Source: Vagococcus allomyrinae (GTDB taxonomy: Bacteria; Bacillota; Bacilli; Lactobacillales; Vagococcaceae). From it: a DNA stretch of 38,613 nt. The stretch is taken from the NCBI RefSeq assembly GCF_017829975.1, contig NZ_JAEEGA010000029.1, positions 1 through 38,613 of the forward strand, in the 5' to 3' direction. The notes under the pieces were generated by a model. It ran no database searches, was not told the DNA's origin, and worked only from the letters and a program-made list of their open reading frames with translations. This document shows positions 9,097 to 19,353 of this stretch, in pieces. The number at the start of each line of letters is the position of its first letter. Position 1 is the first letter of the stretch. The position numbers were made by a program, and so were the translations under genes.

Positions 9097-9387
9097 ATGT
9101 TATTAAGCCGCAATGATCGTGAGTGTTCACTTGCAACAACAATATCGTTAGCTTTTGCTGCGACGAGTTTATTTCTATTTATTTGTAATTGGCTCCACCT
9201 CAATCCTAATTTGATGGTGGCTGAAATGCTTGTTTCTTCCGCTGTTTTATTACGTGCCACAGCGGCCATTAAGCGGGACGAAGATCGAATGCTAAACGGA
9301 CTAGCCTTGTTAATTACCGCTATTCCAGCTGTTTTTCTCTTATTAGTCCTTATATTGGCAATGATCACTGGCATTACCATTCTTTAG
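9097..9387 (+). CDS. Small hypothetical membrane protein
   Basis: This 96-residue protein is not recognised. It has a short hydrophilic N terminus (MLLSRNDREC) and three hydrophobic stretches (about 12-34, 40-52 and 68-95), the last ending at the C terminus. Basic and acidic residues (AIKRDEDR) mark the loop before the last helix. This resembles small integral membrane proteins of unknown role in Lactobacillales. The ATG lies eight bases after AAAGGGAG; a GTG three codons earlier overlaps that site and is unlikely. It is a single gene between the divergent copYZA promoter and a terminator. No function can be proposed. Confidence 0.7.
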   Translation: MLLSRNDRECSLATTISLAFAATSLFLFICNWLHLNPNLMVAEMLVSSAVLLRATAAIKRDEDRMLNGLALLITAIPAVFLLLVLILAMITGITIL

Positions 9388-9394
9388 TACCATT

Positions 9395-9427
9395 AACGCC
9401 TTGCGAGCTAGCTCACAAGGCGTTTTA
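9395..9427 (+). terminator. Terminator after the small membrane protein gene
   Basis: Stem 9395-9408 with 9411-9424, 14 bp with one mismatch, and a two-base nominal loop, followed by TTTATTT. Confidence 0.75.
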
Positions 9428-9473
9428 TTTAGTTCAAACAATTCAAGCAAATCCATTTACTTTATGACTCAGT

Positions 9474-9492
9474 TAGCCTAAAATTTAGGCTA
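9474..9492. promoter_or_regulatory. 19-base palindrome upstream of the glyoxalase-like gene
   Basis: TAGCCTAAA and its exact complement TTTAGGCTA flank one central base. It sits 12 bases before the Shine-Dalgarno site of the next gene. Size and place suit an operator; no regulator is identified and no T-run follows, so it is not a terminator. Confidence 0.4.
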
Positions 9493-9516
9493 TTAAACCG
9501 AATGGAGATCAAACTT

Positions 9517-9882
9517 ATGATTAATCAACTAACCGTTATGCTCTACGTCAAAAACGTCGAAGAAACTGCTACTTTTTGGGAAACATATCTAGGATTTAAG
9601 CGTCAGGCTGAACTAGAGTTAGGGCCCTCATGCTCCATCATTTTAGGTAACGACAAACAATTTGCTATACAGCTATTTGATAGTGAATTTATTAAACAAG
9701 TGTCCCCTGAAATCTCCCTCGAGACGCCTTCTTTAATGCTTCATGTGGATGACCTTGCAGCGGTTCATCAAAAACTGACAACTGGAAATACGTTTGTCAA
9801 TGACATCAGTCAACAGGGGGATAGTTTAAGTTTTAATTTCGCTGATAATGAAGGCCGTTACTTTGCTTGTTGCCAAGCATAA
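9517..9882 (+). CDS. Glyoxalase/bleomycin-resistance (VOC) family protein
   Basis: 121 residues with the vicinal-oxygen-chelate fold: two beta-alpha-beta-beta-beta modules, the first starting LTVMLYVKNVEETATFWETYLGF (read as about residues 5-27), the second PSLMLHVDDLAAVHQKL near 71-87, ending in FNFADNEGRYF. VOC proteins include glyoxalase I, dioxygenases and antibiotic-binding proteins. The metal ligands of a true glyoxalase I are not obvious, so it could be a binding protein of unknown ligand. The chosen ATG is nine bases after GGAG; an ATG five codons earlier contains that site. Monocistronic, with a palindrome upstream and a bidirectional terminator behind. Confidence 0.85.
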   Translation: MINQLTVMLYVKNVEETATFWETYLGFKRQAELELGPSCSIILGNDKQFAIQLFDSEFIKQVSPEISLETPSLMLHVDDLAAVHQKLTTGNTFVNDISQQGDSLSFNFADNEGRYFACCQA

Positions 9883-9920
9883 AAAAAGCGATTGGAAGAA
9901 ACATCTTCCAATCGCTTTTT
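9883..9920. terminator. Bidirectional terminator between convergent genes
   Basis: Perfect 17-bp stem (9883-9899 with 9904-9920), loop AACA, with A- and T-rich ends. It serves the VOC gene on the plus strand and asnS on the minus strand. Confidence 0.9.
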
Positions 9921-9924
9921 TAAC

Positions 9925-11223
9925 TTAAGGATAAATACGGTGTAACAAACGTGGGAATGGGCTAGCTTCACGAACATGCTCTGTACCTGAAATCCAGGTA
10001 ACCGTGCGCTCTAATCCCAGACCAAAACCAGAATGTGGCACTGACCCATACTTTTGTAAATCTAAATACCAAGCATAATCTTCTTCATTTAAACCATCTT
10101 TTTCAATTTGTTCCAGTAAATAATCGTAACCGACTGCCCGTTGGCTACCGCCGATAATTTCACCATAACCTTCTGGTGCAATTAAATCAGCACGAATCAC
10201 GACGTCATCACGATCAGGATGAGGTTTCATATAGAAAGGACTCATTGATTTAGGGTAATTTAAGATAAAGACTGGCTTGTTGAAATTATTAGCGATAAAC
10301 GTTTCATGAGGTGAGCCAAAGTCATCGCCCCATTTCACATCATCAAAGCCATTTTCTTGTAATAATGTAACAGCATCGTCGTAAGAAATACGCGGATACG
10401 GTGTCTCAGTGTAAGTTTTCAATAGCTCTTTATCACGCCCTAAGACATCTAAAGCATAATCACAGTTATCTAAACAAGATTGGACCATAAATGCCACATA
10501 CTGTTCTTGAATTTCTAAACTTTCATCATGTTCAACAAATGCCATTTCTGGTTCCATCATCCAAAATTCTGTTAAGTGACGACGGGTTTTGGATTTTTCT
10601 GCTCTGAAAGTCGGGCCAAAGGAGAAAACTTTCCCAAAGGCCATAGCAGCTGCTTCTAAATACAATTGCCCCGTTTGTGACAAGTATGCTTCCTGTCCAA
10701 AATAATCGGTTTTAAAAAGCTCTGTCGTCCCTTCAGGGGCACTGCTAGTTAAGATTGGCGGATCAATTTTAATAAAGCCACGCGTGTTGAAAAATTCATA
10801 AGTGGCCCGAATTAATTCATTTCGAATTTGCATAATGGCGTGTTGTTTCGTTGAACGCAACCACAAGTGACGATGGTCCATTAAAAAATCGGTCCCATGT
10901 TCTTTAGGTGTAATAGGATAATCGTGACTCTCACCGATAACCTCAATATTGCTGACGCCAATTTCATAGCCAAATTTTGAACGAGTATCTTCACGAATTT
11001 CTCCAGTAATGATGACAGAGGTCTCCTGATTTAATGATTTAGCTGTTTCAAATACTTCTTCCGGTACTTCAGCTTTTACCACAACCCCTTGAAAATATGC
11101 TGAACCATCTCTTAATTGTAAGAAAGCGATTTTGCCACTTGAACGTTTATTGGCAATCCAGCCACCAATTTGAACTGTCTCTCCCACATGATTTTTTGAA
11201 TCAATAATACGAATTCTTTCCAT
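9925..11223 (-). CDS. asnS: Asparaginyl-tRNA synthetase
   Basis: Class IIb aminoacyl-tRNA synthetase that charges tRNA-Asn in the cytoplasm. 432 residues, the usual Firmicutes length. It has an N-terminal anticodon-binding OB fold (about 15-100, [24 protein letters not shown]), then the catalytic domain with motif 2 ([21 protein letters not shown], near 205-225) and motif 3 ([12 protein letters not shown], near 398-410). Starts with ATG near AGAGACATGC; it follows aspB by 57 bases in the conserved ypmB-aspB-asnS order. No T-box leader was found; expression probably depends on the ypmB promoter. Confidence 0.98.
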   Translation of the reverse strand: MERIRIIDSKNHVGETVQIGGWIANKRSSGKIAFLQLRDGSAYFQGVVVKAEVPEEVFETAKSLNQETSVIITGEIREDTRSKFGYEIGVSNIEVIGESHDYPITPKEHGTDFLMDHRHLWLRSTKQHAIMQIRNELIRATYEFFNTRGFIKIDPPILTSSAPEGTTELFKTDYFGQEAYLSQTGQLYLEAAAMAFGKVFSFGPTFRAEKSKTRRHLTEFWMMEPEMAFVEHDESLEIQEQYVAFMVQSCLDNCDYALDVLGRDKELLKTYTETPYPRISYDDAVTLLQENGFDDVKWGDDFGSPHETFIANNFNKPVFILNYPKSMSPFYMKPHPDRDDVVIRADLIAPEGYGEIIGGSQRAVGYDYLLEQIEKDGLNEEDYAWYLDLQKYGSVPHSGFGLGLERTVTWISGTEHVREASPFPRLLHRIYP

Positions 11224-11280
11224 GCATGTCTCTCCATTCTAAATTTCAACTAATTGTCTATTTTAACACAAGTATCGAAA

Positions 11281-12468
11281 TTATTGTTTCTTTTTATCAA
11301 TAAAAGCAGCCAGTCGCTTGACGGCTTCTTCTAATGTCTCTAAATCAGTTGCATAACTCATGCGAATATTTTCTGGTGCTCCAAAGCCAGCGCCAGTAAC
11401 AACAGCCACATGGGCCTCCATCAGCAAATCTTCGACAAAAACATTAACGTCAGTATAGCCACACATCGCCATCGTCCCTTTAACATTTGGAAATAAATAA
11501 AAGGCACCTTGAGGTTTTTGCAAACTGACACCTGGTAAGGCAGCCACTTGAGGGTAAAGCGTATTTAAACGCGCTTCAAAGGCTTGACGCATGACTTCTA
11601 CTGAGTGTTGATCCCCCGTTAAAGCTTCAATTGCCGCATATTGACTGGCAGCTGAACAATTACTGGTAGCTTGAGAGGCAATGGACGTGATGGCTTTAAT
11701 GATATCCACATCACCAATCACGTAGCCAATCCGCCAACCTGTCATGGAATAGCTTTTTGATACCCCGTTAATGATCAATGTTTTCTGACGAATTGCCTCA
11801 GAGAGAGTCGCAATCGGGGTGAACTCATGACCATTATAAACCAAACGACCATAAATATCATCTGCAATAATCCAGATATCATGAGCAACTGCCCATTCAC
11901 CGATAGCCAATAATTCTTCTTTCGAATAAATTGAACCAGTAGGATTAGATGGCGAATTGATAATCACCGCTTTTGTCTTAGCCGTCCGCGCCGCCTCCAA
12001 CTGAGCCACCGTCACTTTAAACTCATTACTTTGAGCCGCTTCAACAAAAACTGGTGTCCCTTGAGCCAATTTAACTTGTTCTGCGTAACTCACCCAGTAA
12101 GGAACAGGAATAATCACTTGATCATCCTGATCAATGATTGCTTGAAACAAGGCATATAACCCAAACTTAGCGCCATCCGTTGCCACGACTTGATTAACAT
12201 CATAAGTTAACCCGTAATCCGCCTTCGTTCGCTCAACAATTGCTTGGCGCAGAGCTGGCATCCCTGCCGCTGGGGTATAAAAACTAGCTTGACCTGTTGT
12301 AATCGCCTCAATCGCTGCTTGACGAATATTTTCTGGGGTGATAAAATCCGGTTCCCCAAGGGTCAAACTTAAAATATCAAGACCGGCTGCCTTTAATTCT
12401 TTTGCTTTTGCCGCCGCTGCTAAAGTAACTGACGGCTCTAGTTGTTGTGCCCTGTTTGATAATACCAT
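11281..12468 (-). CDS. aspB: Aspartate aminotransferase, class I (AspB)
   Basis: PLP enzyme interconverting aspartate and 2-oxoglutarate with oxaloacetate and glutamate. 395 residues. Landmarks: TLGEPDFITPENIRQ (about 33), INSPSNPTGSIYSKEE (about 170), DDIYGRLVY (about 204), the cofactor lysine in GVSKSYSMTGWRIGYV (about 232) and the substrate-binding arginine in ENIRMSYAT (about 373). The order ypmB-aspB-asnS is conserved in Firmicutes and supports the name. The start is the ATG five bases after GAGGG; an ATG six codons earlier lies before that site. The adjacency to asnS links aspartate/asparagine supply to tRNA charging, which is inference. Confidence 0.94.
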   Translation of the reverse strand: MVLSNRAQQLEPSVTLAAAAKAKELKAAGLDILSLTLGEPDFITPENIRQAAIEAITTGQASFYTPAAGMPALRQAIVERTKADYGLTYDVNQVVATDGAKFGLYALFQAIIDQDDQVIIPVPYWVSYAEQVKLAQGTPVFVEAAQSNEFKVTVAQLEAARTAKTKAVIINSPSNPTGSIYSKEELLAIGEWAVAHDIWIIADDIYGRLVYNGHEFTPIATLSEAIRQKTLIINGVSKSYSMTGWRIGYVIGDVDIIKAITSIASQATSNCSAASQYAAIEALTGDQHSVEVMRQAFEARLNTLYPQVAALPGVSLQKPQGAFYLFPNVKGTMAMCGYTDVNVFVEDLLMEAHVAVVTGAGFGAPENIRMSYATDLETLEEAVKRLAAFIDKKKQ

Positions 12469-12490
12469 GTTATCCCTCATCTCCATTTTT

Positions 12491-12967
12491 TTAAATATTT
12501 TTAATACTACTAACGATTTCTCCCGTTTTGAAATCGACTAAGTAATAATCTAACCGATTTTCTTCATTTTCAGCTACTACTTCCCAAGTCGGTTGACCTT
12601 CGTGCATACCCAAATTCATCTTAATGACTTTATTTGGGTTTTCAGTCTCATAAACCTTTTGTAAAGCAGCCTCTTCGGTTAAGCCATCTGCTTGATTTAA
12701 AACCGTTACTTTATCACCTGATTGAGGAATAATGACGATAATGGCTTCGTCCTTTTGGTCTGTTCCAACTAATGTAAAATAACTGTTTTCTCGCGTGTAC
12801 CAATAAAAACGATCGACTTGATCCAAATCAGTATGTTCTTTCGCAATTTCAATCGCTTCTTTTTTGGCACGACTCATAGGCCGATTGGCTCTCACAAAAA
12901 AGATAATGGAGCAAAATATCAGTGTGGCTAAGACCAGACTCACACCTATTAGAATTTTTTTTCTCAT
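12491..12967 (-). CDS. ypmB: YpmB-like membrane-anchored protein (DUF5590)
   Basis: 158 residues with one N-terminal transmembrane helix (about 4-26, preceded by MRKK) and an extracellular region made of two PepSY-like modules. The visible pattern is EAIEIAKEHTDLDQVDRFYWYTRENSYFTLVG split across about 37-67 and WEVVAENEENRLDYYLVDFKTGEIV near 125-150. YpmB proteins are encoded between dinG and aspB in many Firmicutes. Their role is unknown; PepSY-like folds are often regulatory or inhibitory. ATG nine bases after GAGGGG. It is the first gene of the ypmB-aspB-asnS unit. Confidence 0.85.
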   Translation of the reverse strand: MRKKILIGVSLVLATLIFCSIIFFVRANRPMSRAKKEAIEIAKEHTDLDQVDRFYWYTRENSYFTLVGTDQKDEAIIVIIPQSGDKVTVLNQADGLTEEAALQKVYETENPNKVIKMNLGMHEGQPTWEVVAENEENRLDYYLVDFKTGEIVSSIKNI

Positions 12968-13033
12968 CTAGTTGTTCCCCTCTAAAGCATCTGATAACTT
13001 TCGTTCACTTAGCCTCTGTTCAAAGCTTGTTTA

Positions 13034-13042
13034 ATTATACCA
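13034..13042 (-). promoter_or_regulatory. Extended -10 promoter of ypmB-aspB-asnS
   Basis: On the minus strand the sequence is TGGTATAAT, a perfect extended -10, in the gap between dinG and ypmB. A matching -35 is not evident. Confidence 0.6.
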
Positions 13043-13077
13043 GAATTTGTTTGGATTGTACTTGGAATCTGGCAACT

Positions 13078-15867
13078 TTAGAGAAATTCTTTAAGGTCTT
13101 TTAAGATATCATCAAGACTTTCTTCTATTAATGGTAGATCACTTGGCAGAGCCTTAATCATCCGAGCTCCATATTTAGCCTTGATCAGACGTCTATCCAG
13201 AACCAGCAATACCCCTTTATCCCGCTCTGACCGAATCAGTCGCCCTAATCCTTGCCGCAATCGTAAGGCTGCTTTAGGCAAGGCATACTTGTTAAAGGAA
13301 TCAATCCCATTATCCTTTAAATACTGATACTTTTCTTTAATAAATGGCCGTTCAGGTGATTCAAATGGCAAACGAGTGACGATGATGATTTCCAAGGATT
13401 CTCCTGGCAAATCGACGCCTTCCCAAAACGAATCAGTTCCCAATAATACTGTATGCGCGGAGTGAGAAAAGCGCTTGACAATTTTTTCTCTGGAACCAGA
13501 CAAGCCTTGAGCCAACACTTCAACTCCTTCTGTCAATAGCTCATAATGAATTTTTTGATAGACTTTCTGTAACATATCGTGAGAAGTAAACAAAACTAAC
13601 AGCGATCGCCGTTCCTGTCTGGCAATTTTTTTTAGTGTCTGGCTGACAAAGTCAATATACTCTGGCGAACTCAACTCTCGATAATCATTGGCTTCCGTTG
13701 GAACATATAACCTAGCTTGTTGACTGTAATCATAGGTTGAAGGTAGTGACCTAAAAGGCACATAATCAATCCCTAAGGTTCTGCCTAAATACTGAGTGTC
13801 TTTCCCGACGCGAATGGTTCCCCCTGTATACAGAATTTTATCGTAGCGCGGATACCAACGACTATGAGCCACGATTGAAGCAGAAAAATCGCTATAACTG
13901 GCAGTAATCTGCTGATTTTTTTCTTTAATTTTCAACCATTTAATCACATCACTGGATGAAGGTTGGATAAACCCGTCAAAAAAGCGTGAGAACTCGGCAA
14001 ATTGAGCTAGGTCACTTAACCATTCCGTCATTAAAAATTTTTCTGAAGCCGTCCACTTATCAATTTCAAGTAAAAAGACCTGTTCAATCCGCTGATAAAG
14101 TTGGCGGCCTTCCTTTAATAAAATGCTAAACTGACTGAGATTTTTTTTCATATAGACCGGCATATTAGCCAAGGACTCATTGCTGATAAGAATTTCTTGA
14201 TCATAGGTATGACCGTGATCGATTAAAACTGCCTCAATAATGTCCTCTTTGACTGTTTCAAAAACATCTACGGCTTCATAGAGAATGGTGCGCAACGATT
14301 TAACTTCGCGATGCCAATCGTCGTGCTTCCACAATTTACTTAAGGCGATTGGATGATTATCTCCATTGGTCAGTTGCATTAATTGTTTCGTAATTTGGTA
14401 ATCAGATATCTGCATAAAACCAGCTCGCTGAGCAATCTCAGGTAAATGGTGAGCCTCGTCGATAATCAGATACGGACTTTTAGGCAACAGAGGAGTTTCC
14501 CGGTAATTTTCCTGACAAAGAAAGGCATGGTTGATCACAATGACATTAGACTGCTTAATTTTTCGTTGCAAGTGGCGCCAAAAATCATCTGCGTAATAAG
14601 AGGAATTTTTTGACAAAAAAGCCGTCCCCTGATGTTTAACTTGCTTAAAGAAGATATGATTATAAGTGGTTAAGTTTAATTCGTCTAGATCGCCCGTTTG
14701 GGTTTCTGTTAACCAAACCAACACACCCATTTGATACAAGGCATATTGTTTTTGTTTAACTGGATTAGTCAAGGTGCTGGCGAAACGGTCGATGTCAATA
14801 AAATGCCGATGACTTTTAACAAGCGTTGCCACCAAACTTCCGGGTCGTATCCGATTGACTAGAGGCAAGTCTTTTTCAACAATTTGACTTTCCAATAGTA
14901 AGGACACTGTGCTGATTATCACAGGTTTTTCAGGCGTCGCCAAATAACTCAAAGGCAGGAGATAGCCAAAGGTTTTGCCACTGCCAGTGGACGCTTCAAG
15001 GGCAAAATTTTTATGCCCTAATTTACCGTTTTCTACTGAGACAGGTGTTGAAAAGAAATCATAAACCAGATTCATCATCTTACTTTGCGTTTCGCGATAA
15101 TCAAAGAACTCTTGGTAAAGAGTAGCTTTCTCGCTTTTGGAATGGGGATACTCAGATTCATGTTCTTTGTCATAAACAAAATATATCACTTCTTTTTTCT
15201 GCAAAGCCAGTCCATTAACTAATTGGATGCCTTTTCTTAATGGGCGAATATCACTCAACATTTCCTGATACACCATCTCAATGTATTCCGCTGTCTCCAT
15301 CCCACATTCGCTCGCTAAAATAACGAGTTTTTCCATGGTCACCAAGGGTAATGAACGCATTCGTTCCTCAATAACTAGCATTAATTCAGCAGTCACTTCT
15401 GCATCACTATCAGCTTGATGAGGACGGTCATGGTCGATGCCGTATTGTTCTGCTAAATCTGACAAGCGAAAGCTAGCCGATGTCGGCAGAAATATCTGAG
15501 CCAATTCAACGGTATCAATCCCAGCAATCGTCAGTTCTGGTACACCACAGCGCGTCAATTCTTTACTCAAAAACTGATAATCGAAATAAATATTATGGGC
15601 GACAAAAACACAATCCGCCAACAAACGAGCTATTTCAGCTGCGACATCTTCGAAATAAGGTGCTCTGGCAACTTGTTCATTGGTAATTCCAGTTAAATTT
15701 TCAATTTGCTTTGTTATTTTCATTTTTGGATTGACATCGGTAGCGAATCGCGACACAATCTGATTATTTTTTACAAAAACACAGCCAAACTGAATAATCC
15801 GATCGGTTGTGGGATTGGTGCCGGTTGTTTCTATATCAACAACTGCAAAAGTTGCATTGTTTTTCAC
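13078..15867 (-). CDS. dinG: DinG-family helicase with N-terminal DnaQ-type exonuclease
   Basis: 929 residues that fuse a DEDDh 3'-5' exonuclease (about 1-170: VDIETTG, VAHNIYFDYQFL, HQADSDAEVT) to an XPD-like superfamily 2 helicase core. Helicase landmarks are the Walker A in EASTGSGKTFGYL (about 291), the DEAH box in IIDEAHHLPE (about 470), GTDSFWEGVDLPG and the arginine finger in RQGLGRLIRS (about 878). The Fe-S cluster cysteines of E. coli DinG are absent, as in other Firmicutes; the Staphylococcus aureus relative acts as an exonuclease and lacks helicase activity. The start is GTG after AGGGAAG. Its position upstream of ypmB is conserved. Confidence 0.93.
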   Translation of the reverse strand: MKNNATFAVVDIETTGTNPTTDRIIQFGCVFVKNNQIVSRFATDVNPKMKITKQIENLTGITNEQVARAPYFEDVAAEIARLLADCVFVAHNIYFDYQFLSKELTRCGVPELTIAGIDTVELAQIFLPTSASFRLSDLAEQYGIDHDRPHQADSDAEVTAELMLVIEERMRSLPLVTMEKLVILASECGMETAEYIEMVYQEMLSDIRPLRKGIQLVNGLALQKKEVIYFVYDKEHESEYPHSKSEKATLYQEFFDYRETQSKMMNLVYDFFSTPVSVENGKLGHKNFALEASTGSGKTFGYLLPLSYLATPEKPVIISTVSLLLESQIVEKDLPLVNRIRPGSLVATLVKSHRHFIDIDRFASTLTNPVKQKQYALYQMGVLVWLTETQTGDLDELNLTTYNHIFFKQVKHQGTAFLSKNSSYYADDFWRHLQRKIKQSNVIVINHAFLCQENYRETPLLPKSPYLIIDEAHHLPEIAQRAGFMQISDYQITKQLMQLTNGDNHPIALSKLWKHDDWHREVKSLRTILYEAVDVFETVKEDIIEAVLIDHGHTYDQEILISNESLANMPVYMKKNLSQFSILLKEGRQLYQRIEQVFLLEIDKWTASEKFLMTEWLSDLAQFAEFSRFFDGFIQPSSSDVIKWLKIKEKNQQITASYSDFSASIVAHSRWYPRYDKILYTGGTIRVGKDTQYLGRTLGIDYVPFRSLPSTYDYSQQARLYVPTEANDYRELSSPEYIDFVSQTLKKIARQERRSLLVLFTSHDMLQKVYQKIHYELLTEGVEVLAQGLSGSREKIVKRFSHSAHTVLLGTDSFWEGVDLPGESLEIIIVTRLPFESPERPFIKEKYQYLKDNGIDSFNKYALPKAALRLRQGLGRLIRSERDKGVLLVLDRRLIKAKYGARMIKALPSDLPLIEESLDDILKDLKEFL

Positions 15868-16011
15868 TACACTTCCCTACTTTCACTCACATTCACTTGG
15901 ACCAATTGAGATAATTGATTTGTCTAGCAAATGGCCTAGTCAAATTATACCTATTTTCGGCTGAGATTTCACCTTATTCTTTCACTTATGTTTTTTTTGT
16001 AAAAAACAGCC

Positions 16012-16040
16012 TTGCGAGAGATCAGTTCTTATGCTATATT
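16012..16040 (+). promoter_or_regulatory. Promoter of the 6-phospho-beta-glucosidase gene
   Basis: TTGCGA (16012-16017), a 17-base spacer and TATATT (16035-16040) with an upstream TGC, an extended -10. Transcription would start near 16047, about ten bases before the antiterminator target. No clear cre site was found. Confidence 0.7.
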
Positions 16041-16056
16041 TAAGAAGAATTCAGAT

Positions 16057-16085
16057 GGAATGTTACTGTTCTGACAGGCATAACC
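16057..16085 (+). promoter_or_regulatory. Ribonucleic antiterminator (RAT) for a BglG/LicT-type protein
   Basis: These 29 bases, running from GGAATGTTACTG to GACAGGCATAACC, fit the length and conserved positions of BglG/LicT RAT sites (GGATTGTTACTG...CAGGCAAAACC). The last four bases, AACC, are also the foot of the terminator stem that follows, so RAT and terminator are mutually exclusive. The antiterminator protein, which is controlled by PTS phosphorylation, is not encoded in the window. Confidence 0.85.
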
Positions 16086-16148
16086 TAGATTCATGCGAGT
16101 AATTTTGGCTTTTAGCCATAATCACTGGGATGAGTTTAGGTTTTTTGT
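16082..16148 (+). terminator. Conditional terminator overlapping the RAT
   Basis: Thirteen continuous pairs, two of them G-U, join 16082-16094 to 16130-16142. The interior carries a second hairpin, ATTTTGGCT/AGCCATAAT (16102-16122). A run of Ts follows the right arm. Transcription should stop here unless an antiterminator binds the RAT. Confidence 0.85.
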
Positions 16149-16264
16149 TTTTTTCGCAAAAACAATTGATTATTTCCCAATCTCAACTAAGAGTCCAGAT
16201 TACTTATGCTAAACTAGCATAGTATGGACTGTGCTAAAAATACATGTATAAAGGAGACGAATAA

Positions 16265-17698
<1,434 letters not shown>

Positions 17699-17762
17699 GT
17701 TATGGTGGCAATAACCTCAACTTTTTTAACAGCATTATCCGCATATTCTGTCTATAAAAACC

Positions 17763-17792
17763 AAAAGGACGGGCTTACGCCCTCCTTTTTTT
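17763..17792 (+). terminator. Terminator of the glucosidase gene
   Basis: GC-rich stem AAGGACGGGC (17765-17774) with GCCCTCCTT (17779-17787), one bulged C, loop TTAC, continuing into a T-run. Confidence 0.85.
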
Positions 17793-17962
17793 AGTTACCG
17801 TTCAGTTACTATCAGTTTTTATTACGTTCCTTTTCAAGTGAAATTTTCACTTATTCCTTTATTTTCTATTAAAAACTGTCCATAAAGCGTGCTATTTCAG
17901 AAAAAAATATTATAATAGGAATATAATGAACAGATACTATAGAAAGTTGAGGGCTGAAAAGA

Positions 17963-18241
17963 ATGAGAAAAGTAAAAATCGCAATCGATGATTACACTGA
18001 AATGAAAAACAAACTGAAATTCCTTGAGTTTTATTGGTCAGAACTTAATAATAAATCTGATTTTGCTCAGTCATATAAATATGCCACTGATGTTCAATCA
18101 TTTATTGACCGTGAAATGTACGATCAAGTTAGCAGTATCAAGGTTCACTCGCTAACTAAGCGAGTCTCTATCACCGAAGAAAATTTTGACTTATTAAAAA
18201 AGTTTGCCTACATTAGTGACGATTTAAAAAGACGGGTTTAG
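17963..18241 (+). CDS. Small hypothetical protein
   Basis: 92 residues, not recognised. It is highly charged and mostly helical by appearance, with a short basic beginning (MRKVKIAIDDYTEMKNKLKF), no membrane segment and no cysteines. The aromatic-rich stretch FLEFYWSELNN and the tail ITEENFDLLKKFAYI suggest two amphipathic helices. ATG nine bases after GAGGG; two TATAAT hexamers (17911-17916 and 17922-17927) precede it. It is followed 60 bases later by the UspA gene on the same strand, which has its own extended -10. Nothing in the sequence indicates a function. Confidence 0.7.
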   Translation: MRKVKIAIDDYTEMKNKLKFLEFYWSELNNKSDFAQSYKYATDVQSFIDREMYDQVSSIKVHSLTKRVSITEENFDLLKKFAYISDDLKRRV

Positions 18242-18270
18242 TCTTTAAAAACGTCAATTCAACAGTCCTA

Positions 18271-18279
18271 TGTTATAAT
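18271..18279 (+). promoter_or_regulatory. Extended -10 promoter of the UspA gene
   Basis: TGTTATAAT, a perfect extended -10, with no strong -35. It gives a leader of about 20 bases. Confidence 0.6.
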
Positions 18280-18308
18280 ATAGTTAATAAAAGTATGGGA
18301 GGTTGACG

Positions 18309-18761
18309 ATGATGTTACCTAATTATCAGCGGGTCTTAGTAGCAAATGACGGGTCAGAAAACTCTTTACTAGCATTCAAAGAAGCAGTTGAAATCGCCAA
18401 ACGAAACCAAGCAAGTCTCTATATCCTTAGAGTAGTCGACACGCGTATTGATCCTTTTGCACCCTACATCATAGAAGGAGTTATTGAGGAACAACTTGAA
18501 GAAGCTAAGCGCGACATGAATGAGCTTGCAGATTTAGCAAAAGAGTATGGCGTTAGCGACGTCTACCCTCTAGTTAAACAAGGTCAACCGAGAGATATTA
18601 TTACCAATAAAGTACCTGAGCGGGAAAATATTGACTTACTAGTTGTCGGTGCTACAGGTAAAACAGGTTTAGACAAGCTTTGGATTGGTTCTACAACTAA
18701 TTACGTCGTTAACCATGCCACTTGTAATGTGCTTGTTATCCGCAATAAAAAAGAAAAATAA
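18309..18761 (+). CDS. Universal stress protein, UspA family
   Basis: 150-residue single Usp domain with a Rossmann-like fold. The N-terminal strand YQRVLVANDGSENSLLAF carries the conserved aspartate. The ATP-binding signature GATGKTGLDKLWIGSTTNYVVNHATCNVLVIR (about 115-146) is of the G-2x-G-9x-G-(S/T) type, so the protein probably binds ATP, as the MJ0577 subgroup does. Proteins of this family accumulate in starvation and other stress; the exact role is unknown. Two adjacent ATGs (18309, 18312) lie six and nine bases after GGGAGG; either may be used. Monocistronic, ending in a very stable hairpin. Confidence 0.92.
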   Translation: MMLPNYQRVLVANDGSENSLLAFKEAVEIAKRNQASLYILRVVDTRIDPFAPYIIEGVIEEQLEEAKRDMNELADLAKEYGVSDVYPLVKQGQPRDIITNKVPERENIDLLVVGATGKTGLDKLWIGSTTNYVVNHATCNVLVIRNKKEK

Positions 18762-18800
18762 CACAACCCCCTTAGGATTATTCCCTAAGGGGGTTGTGTT
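18760..18800. terminator. Bidirectional terminator between convergent genes
   Basis: Perfect 17-bp GC-rich stem (18760-18776 with 18784-18800) overlapping the UspA stop codon and ending just before the stop of the minus-strand HTH gene. Confidence 0.9.
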
Positions 18801-18801
18801 A

Positions 18802-19338
18802 TTAATAAGATAAACTTTTCAAGCTTAGTTCTGCTGTTTGCTTGTTTAATAATTTGATGTCGTAGAGTTTCATCACTTTATCTTGCAATCTCAGGCTAAC
18901 CTTGTCAGGATCTTTGTCTAAAATAATCCACAACTGATTGAGTAAGTATTCTAAAACCCCTCCTGTTCCGCCAGTCCCTAAATCAAATCCCAATCGCGCC
19001 TCTTCACTTAGCTGAGACTTTTTATAGGCTTTGATTGCCTCTAAAAAGGGGCCCACTACTAAAAAACGAGGACAGTGTTCATCAACCGCCTGTTTTAACT
19101 CCTCAAAAGTCAAAATCTGTAAAAGAACCCCTTCTCGTTCAATCCTTAATAAGGCATCCAAAACTTCTCCTGCCGTATCGCCTGTCGCTTGCCCTAAAGC
19201 TATTAACACTTTACCACTATAGGAGGTGGCCCCTTTCTTATTAGCACTGTATAGCGTTTGCTGGGAAATACCACTTCGCTGAAAGACATCATAACGAGTC
19301 AATTGATAGCGCTGCAAATAGATATCCATTAAATTCAA
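18802..19338 (-). CDS. HTH-containing regulator-like protein of unknown family
   Basis: 178 residues when started at the TTG five bases after AGGTGG. An N-terminal XRE-like helix-turn-helix is visible near residues 4-60 (RYQLTRYDVFQRSGISQQTLYSANKKG, then GKVLIALGQATGDTAGEVLDAL). The remaining 110 residues are not recognised; they are mostly helical and contain a glycine-rich stretch, DLGTGGTGG. The 25 further codons open upstream of this start would cover the promoter and operator, so a longer protein is unlikely. It diverges from the OB-fold-like gene at 19472. A palindrome over its own -10 suggests autoregulation (inference). Confidence 0.7.
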   Translation of the reverse strand: MNLMDIYLQRYQLTRYDVFQRSGISQQTLYSANKKGATSYSGKVLIALGQATGDTAGEVLDALLRIEREGVLLQILTFEELKQAVDEHCPRFLVVGPFLEAIKAYKKSQLSEEARLGFDLGTGGTGGVLEYLLNQLWIILDKDPDKVSLRLQDKVMKLYDIKLLNKQTAELSLKSLSY

Positions 19339-19353
19339 CTTTGCCACCTCTTC

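Larger units (their letters stand above)
15868..16264. other. 397-base control region between dinG and the glucosidase gene
   Basis: Divergent promoter region. It holds a probable dinG -10 (TATAAT on the minus strand, 15944-15949), the glucosidase promoter (16012-16040), an antiterminator target (16057-16085) overlapping a terminator (16082-16148), and then about 115 bases of leader containing a perfect 7-bp hairpin, TATGCTA/TAGCATA (16205-16221), of unknown role. Confidence 0.7.

Noticed and set aside
9042-9380. 112-codon minus-strand frame opposite the small membrane protein gene
   Set aside because: It lacks a ribosome site, and the plus-strand frame has a good one plus hydrophobic segments and a terminator.
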